DNA of 64,000 bases from Sphingobium nicotianae (GCF_018603885.1 NZ_JAHGAW010000004.1:1-64000), one strand, 5' to 3'; counted from the stretch's first letter, positions 46,990 through 56,668 are shown. Notes: generated from the letters alone by a model not told the origin. A program made the numbers and translations.

Positions 46990-47434
46990 TGACGACATGA
47001 TCCTCAGCGTGACGACCCATATCGCCGCGCCGCCGGACAAGGTCTGGGACATCCTCACGACCCGGCAGGAGGAATGGTGGTGCCCCAAGCCCTGGCGCGT
47101 CGAGATCGTCGAGCAGGACTGGCGCTCGGGCGGTCGCGCGGCCATGACGATACACGGGCCGAACGGCGAGGTGATGCCGCAGGAGTGCGTGTTCCTGGAG
47201 GTCGTGCCGGGCGAGCGCTATGTCGTGACCGATGCCTTCACCACGGGCTGGAAGCCGGCGGGTCCGTTCATGGTCGGCATCTGGGAAATCGCGCCGGAAG
47301 GCGAGGGCACGCGCTATACCGGCTCCGCGCTGCACTGGACGCGGGACGCCTATGAGCAGCACAAGGCGATGGGCTTCAGCGAAGGCTGGAGCGCGGTGGC
47401 GCAGCAGCTCAAGGAACTGTGCGAGGCGGCCTGA
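46979..47434 (+). CDS. SRPBCC/AHSA1-family protein
   Basis: 151 aa: THIAAPPDKVWDILTT at the start and GTRYTGSALHWTRDAYEQHK, GFSEGWSAVAQQLKELC near the end define an AHSA1-like START-fold (SRPBCC) ligand-binding cavity. Last gene of the operon. Role unknown. Confidence 0.88.
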   Translation: MVNDDDMILSVTTHIAAPPDKVWDILTTRQEEWWCPKPWRVEIVEQDWRSGGRAAMTIHGPNGEVMPQECVFLEVVPGERYVVTDAFTTGWKPAGPFMVGIWEIAPEGEGTRYTGSALHWTRDAYEQHKAMGFSEGWSAVAQQLKELCEAA

Positions 47435-47474
47435 GCAATGTTCCTTCCGTTCGACACGAACGGATCGGCTATTC

Positions 47475-48170
47475 TCAGGTCTCCGCCATCGCCGGCTGCA
47501 GCAGCGCGACAATCTCCTGCGTCGACATGACATCCGCGAAGAGGAACGCCATGTTGTGCAGGGTCGCGTTATGCTCCTCGTCGGTCAGCGCGGCATTCGC
47601 GTCGGTGGCGAAGATCACGCGGTAGTTCATCTGCATCGCATCGCGCGCGGTGGATTCGCAGCAGCAATTGGTCAGCGTGCCGGTGATGATCAGCGTATCG
47701 ATGCCGCGCGCCCGCAGCTGCGCGTCGAGATCGCAGGTGCCCGGGATGAAGGCGCCGAAGCGGCGTTTCTCGATGGTCCGGTCGACGCTCGCGTCCACAT
47801 CCAGCGCCGGCCAGAGCTGCCAGTGGTGCGCGCCGGGCGTGAAGGCATCTTGATGGCCCTCGGCGACGCCCTTCGAGAAGCGCGCATAGAAGGTCGACCA
47901 GCTGTCGAGATCGCCGACCGGTGTGGTGAACTGCACGAAATAATTGACGCCTCCGGCCGCGCGGACGGCCTGGGCGATCGCATTCACATTGGGCACGATC
48001 TCGCGCGCGATCGGCACTTCGACCGGCGCGCCTTGCTCGACGAAGCCGTTCTGCATGTCGATGACGACATGGGCCGTGCGGGCGGGGTCGAGGCTCTCGA
48101 TGACGTGCGGTCGGCCGCGATCGGCGGTCAGGCGCGCGATGAGACCGGCATCGAGCATGATCTTGTGCAT
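47475..48170 (-). CDS. Isochorismatase-like cysteine hydrolase
   Basis: 231 aa. The isochorismatase fold carries the catalytic Asp in AHVVIDMQNGFV, Lys in TIEKRRFGAF and nucleophile Cys in TGTLTNCCCESTARDA. This cysteine hydrolase class includes nicotinamidases, N-carbamoylsarcosine amidohydrolases and biuret hydrolases; which one cannot be said. Three consecutive Cys at the active site are unusual. Convergent with the VOC operon. Confidence 0.88.
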   Translation of the reverse strand: MHKIMLDAGLIARLTADRGRPHVIESLDPARTAHVVIDMQNGFVEQGAPVEVPIAREIVPNVNAIAQAVRAAGGVNYFVQFTTPVGDLDSWSTFYARFSKGVAEGHQDAFTPGAHHWQLWPALDVDASVDRTIEKRRFGAFIPGTCDLDAQLRARGIDTLIITGTLTNCCCESTARDAMQMNYRVIFATDANAALTDEEHNATLHNMAFLFADVMSTQEIVALLQPAMAET

Positions 48171-48248
48171 GGGGCTCTCTCCTTTTCGCCCAGCATAAGC
48201 GATCTCGCCGCAGCGGGGGAGGGAAATTGCCGCGGCGCCATGCTAGGG

Positions 48249-48385
48249 CGCATCGAGATCCAGCCCATGCCGGGCTGCAAATGGCGCTTCTGCGCGCTTC
48301 GGGTGCTCACATACTTTAAGTACGCTGCGCTCCGGGCCACGCAAAAACACCATTTTCGCCTCGGCCTGAACTGAATGTCGATCCG
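48249..48385. repeat. Long imperfect inverted repeat, RNA-hairpin-like
   Basis: Inner arms 48277-48314 and 48320-48357 flank a 5-nt loop, with outer arms continuing on both sides. Most mismatches are C/T differences that would be G-U pairs in a minus-strand transcript. It may be a REP-like element; it lies between two genes and encodes no protein. Confidence 0.65.
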
Positions 48386-48400
48386 TCCGAGAGGATACGC

Positions 48401-49051
48401 ATGATCCGCAGACCGCGCGGCCGGCCGCGCCATGACGATGTCCTGACTCCCGCCGAATGGCGCACGGTCGAGATGCTGCGCCACGGCATGAGCGTGCGGG
48501 CCATCGCGCAGCGGCAGGGGGTTTCGCGCGACGCGGTCAAGTTCCACATCGGCAACGCCGCCGGGAAGCTGGGCCTGTCGGGGCTCCGCGCGTTGCGGCG
48601 CTGGCAGGGTATAGCCGGGGACAGTCCGCTGAAGGAAAGGGAGAAGCAGGACATGGCAGCGCTCAGGCTCGGGTCGATCGGCCAGCTCTCCCGCTCGGTG
48701 AGCGACATAGAGGCGGCCGTCGCCTGGTATCGCGACGTGCTCGGCCTCACTCATTTGTTCACCACCGGCGGGATGGCCTTCTTCGATTGCGGGGGCACGC
48801 GGCTCTACCTGCAGCAGGGGCCGGTCAGATCCGAATCCATTCCCTACTTCACCGTGCCGGACATCCATGGCGCGCACGCGGCGCTGGTGGCGCGGGGCGC
48901 GGTCAGCACCGCCGTTCCCCACATCATCCACCGCGACGAGCAGGGCGGCGAGCTCTGGATGGCCTTCTTCGCCGATCCCGATGCGCCGCACATCGCCGAT
49001 CCGCATGGCCGGCTGATCGCGCTGATGGCGCAGATCACGCCGGATCGTTGA
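48401..49051 (+). CDS. LuxR-type HTH fused to a VOC domain
   Basis: 216 aa. Residues 14-62 form a LuxR/GerE-like HTH (LTPAEWRTVEMLRHGMSVRA, AIAQRQGVSRDAVKFHIGNA), then residues 85-213 a VOC domain (LGSIGQLSRSVSDIEAAVAW, WYRDVLGLTHLF, LWMAFFADPDAPH). A DNA-binding domain joined to a small-molecule VOC domain suggests a one-component sensor. An internal ATG at 48653 with a nearby AGCAGGAC could also produce the VOC part alone. Confidence 0.85.
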   Translation: MIRRPRGRPRHDDVLTPAEWRTVEMLRHGMSVRAIAQRQGVSRDAVKFHIGNAAGKLGLSGLRALRRWQGIAGDSPLKEREKQDMAALRLGSIGQLSRSVSDIEAAVAWYRDVLGLTHLFTTGGMAFFDCGGTRLYLQQGPVRSESIPYFTVPDIHGAHAALVARGAVSTAVPHIIHRDEQGGELWMAFFADPDAPHIADPHGRLIALMAQITPDR

Positions 49052-49113
49052 ATAACCCAACCAAAACATTTCATTCTCGCGCCGACCAGCTACAAGGATA
49101 GGCAGTTGGGGGA

Positions 49114-49677
49114 ATGGATGGAGGGATCATGGCCGCTTCGGCAGGCGCAAAGAAGGTCGACGACAAGGCATCGGAAGGGCGCGTTGGCGACTTCGATGAC
49201 TGGGCGGAGGGCTATAACCGATTCTATCCGGACGACACGCGGCTGGACCGGGAATATCGCCTCTCACGCCTGCTGGTCATGGCCGGGCGCTCCTGGGTCA
49301 CGCATATCGACAATCGCCTGCGGTCCGAGACCGGCCAGAGCCGCGCGCGCTGGCAGGCGCTGTTCACGATCGCTTTCGGCCCGCAGCCGGTGACGCTCAC
49401 CGATCTCGGCCAGCGGCTGTTCGTGCAATGGCCCACGCTCGTGCGCGTGATCGAGGGGCTGGCGGCGGATGGCCTGATCAAGCGGATCGACAATCCGCGC
49501 GACGGCCGCTCGAAGCTGGTCTCGCTGACGCCCGAGGGGCTCGCCGTGGTGCACAAGATCCAGCCGGTGCTCGATGCCGAGCGCCAGAAGATGCTCGCCG
49601 ATCTCGACGATGCCGAACTGAAGCAATGTGCGGAACTGCTGCAGCGAATGTTCGAGCGGGTCGCGCGCGTGCCCTGA
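49114..49677 (+). CDS. MarR-family transcriptional regulator
   Basis: 187 aa with a winged HTH: RARWQALFTIAFGPQPVTLT, VQWPTLVRVIEGLAADGLIKR and the wing DNPRDGRSKLVSLT. The N-terminal extension (about 45 residues) is polar. Upstream of the DUF486 gene, possibly regulating it. ATG 49129 is also possible. Confidence 0.88.
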   Translation: MDGGIMAASAGAKKVDDKASEGRVGDFDDWAEGYNRFYPDDTRLDREYRLSRLLVMAGRSWVTHIDNRLRSETGQSRARWQALFTIAFGPQPVTLTDLGQRLFVQWPTLVRVIEGLAADGLIKRIDNPRDGRSKLVSLTPEGLAVVHKIQPVLDAERQKMLADLDDAELKQCAELLQRMFERVARVP

Positions 49678-49714
49678 CTCGCCGGTCGTTCGGGCGACCT
49701 TGTCGGATTTGAGG

Positions 49715-50089
49715 ATGGTCTTTGCGATGGCGCGCTGGCATCAACGCGCGATGCCTACGATCGCGCTCCTGCTTGCCTCGAATATTTTCATGACCACCGC
49801 CTGGTACTGGCACCTCAAGGGCGGGATGACCAAGCCGCTGCTGGTCGTCATCCTGATCAGCTGGGGCATCGCATTCTTCGAATATTGCCTCGCCGTACCC
49901 GCCAATCGCCTCGGTTACGCCAGTGGCTGGAGCGCGGGCCAGCTCAAGATCGCGCAGGAGGCGATCGCGCTGATTGTCTTCGGGGTGTTCATGGTGACGG
50001 TGCTGGGCGAACCTGTGAGCTGGCGACATCTCGGCGCCTTCGCTTGCCTGATGGGCGCGGTGGCGTTCCTGTTCTGGGGGCGGAGCTAG
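49715..50089 (+). CDS. DUF486-family membrane protein
   Basis: 124 aa with four TM segments (about residues 10-29, 40-60, 77-98, 104-122): [37 protein letters not shown] and [21 protein letters not shown]486 proteins belong to the drug/metabolite transporter superfamily and are single-repeat, dimeric-like. Substrate unknown. ATG 49715 chosen; 49727 possible. Convergent with ruvC, overlapping its end by 4 bp. Confidence 0.88.
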   Translation: MVFAMARWHQRAMPTIALLLASNIFMTTAWYWHLKGGMTKPLLVVILISWGIAFFEYCLAVPANRLGYASGWSAGQLKIAQEAIALIVFGVFMVTVLGEPVSWRHLGAFACLMGAVAFLFWGRS

Positions 50090-50586
50090 AGCTTCGCGCG
50101 CTCGGACAGTTGCTGCGCACTGCGGAACATATGCGCGTGCGTGATCGCGACGGCGAGCGCATCGGCCGCGTCCGGGCCTGAAATCGCTGCACCGGGCAGC
50201 AGGCGGGCGACCATGGCGTGGACCTGATCCTTGCTCGCATTGCCGACGCCGACGACCGATTTCTTGACGAGCCGCGCGGCATATTCGCCGACGCTCATGC
50301 CCGAGCGCGCCGCGCCGAGCAGAACGACGCCGCGTGCCTGGCCCAGCTTGAGCGTCGACTGGGGGTTGCTGTTGACGAACACTTCCTCGACTGCGGCATG
50401 ATCGGGATTGTGCGCAGCAATCAGGGCGGTGAGTGCAGCATCGAGCGCGACGAGGCGCTGCGCGAGGGCTTCCCTGGTATCCGTCCTGATCTGGCCATTG
50501 GCGAGGTGCGAGAGGCGATTGCCCTCAGCCCGGATCAGCCCCCAGCCGGTGGTGCCGAGGCCGGGATCGAGACCGAGGATGATCAA
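50086..50586 (-). CDS. ruvC: Crossover junction endodeoxyribonuclease RuvC
   Basis: 166 aa. Resolves Holliday junctions together with Ruv[17 protein letters not shown] carries the catalytic Asp, [11 protein letters not shown] the Glu, and [16 protein letters not shown] the Asp pair. Start is TTG 50586 overlapping the stop of the DUF3147 gene (TTGA). In a coupled operon with yebC. Confidence 0.97.
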   Translation of the reverse strand: MIILGLDPGLGTTGWGLIRAEGNRLSHLANGQIRTDTREALAQRLVALDAALTALIAAHNPDHAAVEEVFVNSNPQSTLKLGQARGVVLLGAARSGMSVGEYAARLVKKSVVGVGNASKDQVHAMVARLLPGAAISGPDAADALAVAITHAHMFRSAQQLSERAKL

Positions 50587-50933
50587 AGCCGCAGGCCGAA
50601 GCGCGGGCCGATGGCGGTCATCGCCAGATAGAGCGCGACCGTGAGCGCACAGCCGGCGAGCAGCGCGACCCAGAAATTGACCCCCTGCCGCAGCAGTGCC
50701 GGGATGAGCAGGAACATTGGCAGCGAGGGCAGCACATACCAGAAGGTCGCTTCCGCATGCCGCGCCATATTCTCCGCGTCGGGCCGGCTGTACCAGAGCA
50801 GCATCATGCCGAGCACCGAGACGAGCGGCAGCGATGCGACCAGCGCCGCGAGGGCCGGCTGGCGTTTCCCGATTTCCGCGATCGCCACGATGAGCGCGCC
50901 CGAGAGCAGCGCCTTGGCGATCAGGGAGAGCAT
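50583..50933 (-). CDS. DUF3147 membrane protein
   Basis: 116 aa with four TM helices: [52 protein letters not shown] and [22 protein letters not shown]3147 family, function unknown. Lodged between yebC and ruvC with 4-bp overlaps at both ends, so cotranslated with both. Confidence 0.88.
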   Translation of the reverse strand: MLSLIAKALLSGALIVAIAEIGKRQPALAALVASLPLVSVLGMMLLWYSRPDAENMARHAEATFWYVLPSLPMFLLIPALLRQGVNFWVALLAGCALTVALYLAMTAIGPRFGLRL

Positions 50934-51676
50934 CAGCCGAGCTTCGCCATCACGTCGTCGGGCACTTCATAATTGCCCCAGACGGTCTGCACGTCGTCAT
51001 CGTCGTCGAGCGTGTCGACCAGCTTGAGCAGAGTGGCGGCATTGGCCTCGTCCAGCTCGACGGTGGTCTGCGGCTTCCAGGCAAGCTTGGCGCCTTCCGC
51101 CGGGCCGAGCTTGTCCTCCAGCGCCTTGGCAACTTCGTGGAGTGCATCCATCGCCGTCCAGATCTCGTGCTCGTCCTCGCCCGAGGTGACGTCCTCCGCG
51201 CCGGCTTCCAGCGCCGCCTCGAAGATCGTGTCGGCATCGCCCACGCTGGCCGGATAGGTGATCAGGCCCATGCGGTCGAAGCCGTGGCTGACCGCACCCG
51301 ACGCGCCGAGATTGCCGCCATTCTTGGAGAAGGCGGTGCGGACATTGGTGGCGGTGCGGTTGCGGTTGTCGGTCAGCGCCTCGACGATGATCGCGATGCC
51401 GCCCGGGCCATAGCCCTCATAACGCACTTCCTCGTAATTCTCCGCATCGCTCCGGCTCGCCTTGTCGATGGCGCGCTGGATATTGTCCTTGGGCATGGAC
51501 ACGGCCTTGGCCGCGTTGACGGCGAGCCGCAGGCGCGGGTTCATGTCCGGATCGGGCGTGCCCATCTTGGCCGCGACGGTGATTTCGCGGCTGAGCTTGG
51601 AGAAACTCGCGGCGCGCTTCTTGTCCTGCGCACCCTTGCGATGCATGATGTTCTTGAACTTGCTGTGGCCTGCCAT
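50933..51676 (-). CDS. yebC: YebC/PmpR-family regulator
   Basis: 247 aa. [20 protein letters not shown] is the universal YebC N terminus; [20 protein letters not shown] follows. Recent work links YebC-type proteins to translation of difficult motifs or to DNA-binding regulation. Start at ATG 51676 is unambiguous. Stop overlaps the DUF3147 ATG (ATGA); ruvC follows. Confidence 0.96.
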   Translation of the reverse strand: MAGHSKFKNIMHRKGAQDKKRAASFSKLSREITVAAKMGTPDPDMNPRLRLAVNAAKAVSMPKDNIQRAIDKASRSDAENYEEVRYEGYGPGGIAIIVEALTDNRNRTATNVRTAFSKNGGNLGASGAVSHGFDRMGLITYPASVGDADTIFEAALEAGAEDVTSGEDEHEIWTAMDALHEVAKALEDKLGPAEGAKLAWKPQTTVELDEANAATLLKLVDTLDDDDDVQTVWGNYEVPDDVMAKLG

Positions 51677-52157
51677 GTCGACTTCTTCGATTGCTGGATC
51701 GGGAAAAATGATCGCGCCTCCTATCGCGGCGGGCGCGATGAGGCAACGGGGCGGTGGATATGGCGGCCGGAACTCCACCAACTTCTTGCGCGGTCTCCTC
51801 CCTCATTGCGGCGGCGGGGCCGGTTGCAATGAGGCGTCATCCTTGAATCGTCGGAATGATGAGGCGGCAGTTGGTCTCGAATTAGGCAGGAAGGCTGCCC
51901 TTCCTGCCTAACCCTCCCACAGATGCGGAGGGCGATCGACCTTCGCCGGGTCGCTGGGCGCTGGTCGAGCCTATCCGCGTGGGCAGGGATAAATCTACCA
52001 TGATAGGTATGTCTATTGGTGGATTTACGGATGGCGCAACGTTGGGGAGGAACGGTCAATCTCCGGATCAAGCCGGGCCGGCGACGGCGGCGCGACGACG
52101 GGGGCAATGTCGCCCGCCGCGTTTGCAGCGCATCGCGCCGCGCGCTATCCCCCCACC
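51677..52157. other. Intergenic region between yebC and polA
   Basis: 481 bp between two divergent genes. Both promoters should lie here. It contains the 12-bp-stem hairpin annotated at 51882. I see no further gene. Confidence 0.6.
51882..51911. repeat. Perfect 12-bp stem hairpin
   Basis: TTAGGCAGGAAG and CTTCCTGCCTAA with a 6-nt loop; no T-run, so not a clear terminator. Confidence 0.7.
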
Positions 52158-54968
52158 ATGGCCACTCGGAATCACCTCTATCTCGTCGACGGCTCGGGCT
52201 ATATCTTCCGCGCCTATCACCAGCTTCCGCCGCTCACCAACCGGCATGGCACGCCGGCGGGCGCGGTCTATGGCTATACCGCGATGCTCTGGAAGCTGGC
52301 CGACGCGCTCGACAAGGAGGAGGGGCCGACGCATCTGGCGGTGATCCTCGACAAGGGATCGCACACCTTCCGCAACGAGATGTACGACCAGTACAAGGCG
52401 CACCGCCCGCCGCCGCCGGAAGACCTCATTCCACAGTTCCCGCTGATCCGCGAGGCGACGCGCGCCTTCTCGCTGCCCTGCATCGAGGAGGACGGGTTCG
52501 AGGCGGACGACATCATTGCGAGTTACACCTGCAAGGCGATCGAGGCCGGGTGGGACGTCACCATCGTGTCCTCGGACAAGGATCTGATGCAGCTCATCGC
52601 CCTCTCCAGCGAGGGTGGGCCGGCCGTCGACATGCTCGACACGATGAAGAACGAGCGGCGCAGCGCGCCCTATGTGCTGGAGAAGTTCGGCGTGCGGCCG
52701 GATCAGCTCGGCGACGTGCTGGCGCTGATGGGCGACGCGGTCGACAATGTGCCGGGCGTGCCGGGCATCGGCGCCAAGACGGCGGCCAAGCTGATCGTCG
52801 AATATGACAATCTCGACGCGGTGCTGGCTGCCGCGCCAACGATGAAGCCCAGCAAGATGCGGGACAATCTCATCGAGCATGAGCCGATGGCGCGGCTCTC
52901 GCGCCAACTGGTCGCGCTCCATTGCGAGATGGACCTGCCGCATACGCTCGACGAGCTGAAGCTGGACGGCATCCCGCCCGAGCCGCTGCGCAATTTCCTG
53001 GAGGATCAGGGCTTCAAGGCCCTGCTCTCGCGCATGGCCGCGCATGCGCCGGGCAAGGAGAAGCCCGACCCGGTCGCCGCCGCCGCGGCGCTCTCCGATC
53101 CGGGCACGCCGGACTTCATCGACCTGCCGCCGATCGATTGCGATGGCTATGAGATGGTGACGACGCCCGAGCGGCTCGCCGCCTGGGTGGCGGAAAGCCA
53201 TGCGAGCGGCATCATCGCGATCGATACCGAGACGGATTCGCTGGATTCGGTGGCGGCCAACCTGGTCGGCATCTGCCTCGCCACCGCGCCGGGCAAGGCC
53301 TGCTACATCCCGATCGGCCACAGGAGCAGCGACGACATGTTCGGCGAGGTGCCGCAGCAATTGTCGCTGTCCGAGGTGGTAGCGCAGCTCAAGCCCTTGT
53401 TCTGCGATCCGGCCGTCCTCAAGATCGGCCACAACATCAAATATGACATCAACGTGCTGATCCGCCACGGCCTCGACGTGTCGCCGATCGACGACACGAT
53501 GGTGATGAGCTTCGATCTCGATGCCGGGCAATCGCTCGCCGGGCACGGCATGGACGAGGTGGCGCACGCGGTGCTGGAGCATAGCTGCATCACCTTCAAG
53601 GAGGTGACCGGCACCGGCAAGAAGGCGATCAGCTTCGCGCAGGTGCCGCTCGATGCCGCGACCCGCTATGGCGGCGAGGATGCCGACGTGACCTGGCGGC
53701 TGTGGACCCGTTTCAAGCCGCGCCTCGCGCAGGAGGCGGCGACGCGCGTCTACGAGCTGGTCGACAGGCCGCTGATTCCGGTGGTGGCCGGCATGGAGCG
53801 GGCGGGCATCAAGGTCGACCGCGATCATCTCTCGCGCCTGTCCGGCCGCTTCGCGCAGGAGATGGCGCGGCTGGAGGAGGAGATCCACGCCGAGGCGGGC
53901 CAGCCCTTCCAGATCGGCTCGACCCAGCAACTGGGCGCCATCCTGTTCGAGAAACTGGGCTACAAGGGCGGCAAGAAGGGCAAGTCCGGCGCTTACTCCA
54001 CCGACGTCACCGTGCTCGAGAAGATGAAGGCGGAGGGCGCGACGATCGCGGGCCTGGTTCTGGACTGGCGGCAGCTCGCCAAGCTCAAGTCGACCTATAC
54101 GGATTCGCTGCAGACCCAGATCAATCCGGATACAGGCCGCGTCCACACGAGCTACAGCCTCACCGGCGCGCAGACCGGCCGGCTCAGCTCCAACGACCCC
54201 AATCTCCAGAACATCCCGATCCGCACCGAGACCGGCAAGCAGATCCGCGATGCCTTCATCGCCGAGCCGGGCAATGTGATTCTCGCGGCCGACTATAGCC
54301 AGATCGAGCTGCGGCTGGCCGCGCACATGGCCGACGTGCCGACCCTGCGCGAGGCCTTCCTGCGCGGCGAGGATATTCACGCCGCGACGGCCAAGGAGCT
54401 GTTCGGCGAGGTCAATCGCGACACGCGCGGGCGGGCCAAGACGATCAACTTCGCGATCCTCTACGGCATCTCGCGCTGGGGCCTCGCGCAGCGGCTGGAG
54501 ATCGACGCGGACGAGGCGCAGGCGATGATCAGCCGCTATTTCGATCGCTTCCCCGGCATCTCCGCCTACATCAACGAGACGCTGGAGAGCGTGCGGCACA
54601 AGGGCTTCACCCAGACGCTGTTCGGCCGCAAGACCTGGTTCAACCAGATCAAGTCGCCGATCCAGCACGTCAGGCAAGGCGCTGAGCGCGCCGCCATTAA
54701 CGCGCCGATCCAGGGCACCAGCGCCGACATCATCAAGCGCGCCATGGTGCGCATGGGACCGGCGCTGCGCGAGGCGGGGCTGGATCGGGTGAAGATGCTG
54801 CTGCAGGTGCATGACGAGCTGGTCTTCGAGGTGCCGCAGGAGGATGTCGAGGCGGCGAGCCCGATCATCCACCGCGTGATGGCCGGCGCGGCGGCGCCGA
54901 TGGTCGAGCTCTCCGTGCCGCTCGGCGTCGAGATCGGCACCGGCCCGAGCTGGGGCGCGGCGCACTGA
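52158..54968 (+). CDS. polA: DNA polymerase I
   Basis: 936 aa. 5'-3' exonuclease domain (residues 1-290: LYLVDGSGYIFRAYHQLPP, EADDIIASYT, GDAVDNVPGVPGIGAKTA), 3'-5' proofreading domain (about 330-520) with its Asp-Glu-Asp-Asp residues (IAIDTETDSLD, HNIKYDINVL, GGEDADVTW), and the polymerase domain: motif A AADYSQIELR, O-helix RAKTINFAILYGIS, motif C QVHDELVFEV. All three activities look intact. ATG 52158; the longer frame is not conserved. Confidence 0.97.
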   Translation: MATRNHLYLVDGSGYIFRAYHQLPPLTNRHGTPAGAVYGYTAMLWKLADALDKEEGPTHLAVILDKGSHTFRNEMYDQYKAHRPPPPEDLIPQFPLIREATRAFSLPCIEEDGFEADDIIASYTCKAIEAGWDVTIVSSDKDLMQLIALSSEGGPAVDMLDTMKNERRSAPYVLEKFGVRPDQLGDVLALMGDAVDNVPGVPGIGAKTAAKLIVEYDNLDAVLAAAPTMKPSKMRDNLIEHEPMARLSRQLVALHCEMDLPHTLDELKLDGIPPEPLRNFLEDQGFKALLSRMAAHAPGKEKPDPVAAAAALSDPGTPDFIDLPPIDCDGYEMVTTPERLAAWVAESHASGIIAIDTETDSLDSVAANLVGICLATAPGKACYIPIGHRSSDDMFGEVPQQLSLSEVVAQLKPLFCDPAVLKIGHNIKYDINVLIRHGLDVSPIDDTMVMSFDLDAGQSLAGHGMDEVAHAVLEHSCITFKEVTGTGKKAISFAQVPLDAATRYGGEDADVTWRLWTRFKPRLAQEAATRVYELVDRPLIPVVAGMERAGIKVDRDHLSRLSGRFAQEMARLEEEIHAEAGQPFQIGSTQQLGAILFEKLGYKGGKKGKSGAYSTDVTVLEKMKAEGATIAGLVLDWRQLAKLKSTYTDSLQTQINPDTGRVHTSYSLTGAQTGRLSSNDPNLQNIPIRTETGKQIRDAFIAEPGNVILAADYSQIELRLAAHMADVPTLREAFLRGEDIHAATAKELFGEVNRDTRGRAKTINFAILYGISRWGLAQRLEIDADEAQAMISRYFDRFPGISAYINETLESVRHKGFTQTLFGRKTWFNQIKSPIQHVRQGAERAAINAPIQGTSADIIKRAMVRMGPALREAGLDRVKMLLQVHDELVFEVPQEDVEAASPIIHRVMAGAAAPMVELSVPLGVEIGTGPSWGAAH

Positions 54969-54973
54969 TTTGG

Positions 54974-55112
54974 TCCTCCCCGAGCTTGCTCGGGGAGGGG
55001 GACCATTTGCGTGGCAAATGGTGGAGCGGAAAGAGGCGCGCATCGCCTGTCGGCGACGCCCCTCCACCATCCTTCGGATGGTCCCCCTCCCCAAGGCGAG
55101 CTTGGGGAGAAT
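54974..55112. repeat. Inverted repeat after polA
   Basis: Two hairpin-forming blocks (CTCCCCGAGCTTGCTCGGGG near 54976 and its counterpart near 55085-55110) flank a short spacer. REP-like; it may also serve polA as a transcription end, but there is no T-run. Confidence 0.7.
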
Positions 55113-55204
55113 TAGGCCGCGTCACCCTTGCACACCTCCGCTGGACCCGCGCCGACCCTTCGCATAAGCTCCAGCCCGTGTGGGGAGCGAGGATCGGATA
55201 GCGC

Positions 55205-56104
55205 ATGCCCTTTCGGTTCGAGGAGGCAGACGGGACGGTCGAGGCCGGGCTCAAGCGCATCGGCGGCGAGCAGATCGATGCGGCTCTGGTCGCGATCCGC
55301 TCGCGCGAGCTGGAAACCGGGCGGATCGTCCATGAGGTGCGGCGGCGCGGCAAGGCGGTGCGCGCGCTGATCCGGCTGGTGCGCCCGGAGTTCGCTGCGT
55401 TCGACGGGGAGAATGCGGCTTTTCGCGACATCGGCAGGTCGATCTCCGGAGCGCGCGACAGCATGGTGCTGATCGACACGCTCGATGCGCTGGCGGGGGA
55501 GGATGACAAGCTCGATCCGGACGCGGTGCGGCGGCTACGCAGGCGCCTCGCCCAACCGCCGGAGAAAGCGCGGCCGCTGCGCCAGGTGCTCGACGAATGC
55601 GAAGAGCGGCTGGTGGCGGCGCGGGTGCGCGCGGCGGGCTGGACGCTCACGGCCGACGACTGGCAGGCGATCGGCGGCGGCTTTGCCAGGACGCTGAAGG
55701 CAGCGCGCACGGCGATGAAGGATCTGGCCAAGACCGGGGATCCCGCCTGCAGCCATGAATGGCGCAAGCAGGTCAAATATCATGCGCATCACATGCGATT
55801 GCTGCGCGACGTCGGGCCGGGCCCGGCGCAGACGCGCGCGACGCGGTCGATGGCTCTGGCCGACATGCTCGGCGAGCGGCACGATCTCGATGTGTTCATG
55901 GCGATGCTGGCCGCCCAGCCCCGTCGGCGCGGCGACGCGGAGATGCTGGAGCGGCTCGCCCGCCTCGCGCGCAAGCGGTCCGCGAAGTTGGACAGCAAGG
56001 CGCGCAAGCTCGGCAAGGACCTGTTCGGGGAGAAACCGCACAAGCTCGTCGGCAAATGGGCGGAGCGCTGGGCGGACCGGGCGCGGCAGGAAGAAATGGC
56101 CTGA
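55205..56104 (+). CDS. CHAD-domain protein
   Basis: 299 aa. CHAD domain (conserved histidine alpha-helical domain): repeated helices with His/Arg such as RRLAQPPEKARPLR, HEWRKQVKYHAHHMRLL and GERHDLDVFMAML. Family members bind polyphosphate. No CYTH (TTM) partner domain is attached or adjacent. Predicted cytoplasmic. ATG 55205. Confidence 0.9.
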   Translation: MPFRFEEADGTVEAGLKRIGGEQIDAALVAIRSRELETGRIVHEVRRRGKAVRALIRLVRPEFAAFDGENAAFRDIGRSISGARDSMVLIDTLDALAGEDDKLDPDAVRRLRRRLAQPPEKARPLRQVLDECEERLVAARVRAAGWTLTADDWQAIGGGFARTLKAARTAMKDLAKTGDPACSHEWRKQVKYHAHHMRLLRDVGPGPAQTRATRSMALADMLGERHDLDVFMAMLAAQPRRRGDAEMLERLARLARKRSAKLDSKARKLGKDLFGEKPHKLVGKWAERWADRARQEEMA

Positions 56105-56122
56105 GCGGCGTTCCCGTGTGCG

Positions 56123-56599
56123 TCAGTGTGCGGGGTCCTCAAGCTCCGCTTCGTGGCGCATGTTGATGAGCGTGCCGAGCGCCCGACGCAAGGCAGCGAC
56201 GTCGTCCGGGCCGACGCGCGCGAGCAGCTCGGCGTCGATGCGGGCACGGGCGGCTGCCTGTGCCTCGGCTGCCGCTTGGCCGCGCTCGGTGAGGGTGACG
56301 ATGATCTGGCGGCGATCGGCCTCGTCCGGTGTGCGCTGCAGATAGCCGCGCGAGACGAGCGTATCGACGAGCTGCCCGGCGCCCTGCTTGGTGATGCTGA
56401 GCTCGCGCATCAGCTGGCGGATGGGGACGCCGCCCGCGCCAATCGCGAGGCCGCCGATGATGTAGAGGCCGTTGCCGGGGATGTCGTCATAGCCTGCTGC
56501 GTCGAGCGCGTCGCGCATCGCTTTGCCGTAGGTGGTGCGTGCGTGGCGCAGGAGGGCGGCGATGACGACATTGTCGTACCAGGGCGTGTCTTGGTCCAT
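56123..56599 (-). CDS. MarR-family transcriptional regulator
   Basis: 158 aa with a winged HTH: IRQLMRELSITKQGAGQLVD, RGYLQRTPDEADRRQIIVTL. Start at ATG 56599 (MDQDTPWYDN). Three palindromic TTGAC-type sites lie 24-69 bp upstream, between this start and the galE stop, and are likely its own operators. Target genes otherwise unknown. Confidence 0.9.
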   Translation of the reverse strand: MDQDTPWYDNVVIAALLRHARTTYGKAMRDALDAAGYDDIPGNGLYIIGGLAIGAGGVPIRQLMRELSITKQGAGQLVDTLVSRGYLQRTPDEADRRQIIVTLTERGQAAAEAQAAARARIDAELLARVGPDDVAALRRALGTLINMRHEAELEDPAH

Positions 56600-56622
56600 G
56601 ATGCGACGATAGCGTGATTCGG

Positions 56623-56668
56623 GTTGACAGTCAACTAAATTGACTATCAAAGTTTGTTGACTTTCAAC
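56623..56668. promoter_or_regulatory. Triple MarR operator
   Basis: GTTGACAGTCAAC (56623-56635, perfect palindrome), TTGACTATCAA (56640-56650) and GTTGACTTTCAAC (56656-56668), centres 16-17 bp apart. The third overlaps the galE stop codon. Confidence 0.75.

Noticed and set aside
47447..47463. Bidirectional terminator between the VOC operon and the isochorismatase gene
   Set aside because: A 6-bp stem without T-runs; too weak to call.
52068..55094. 1008-aa minus-strand frame antisense to polA
   Set aside because: Shadow of polA in a high-GC genome; no recognisable domain.
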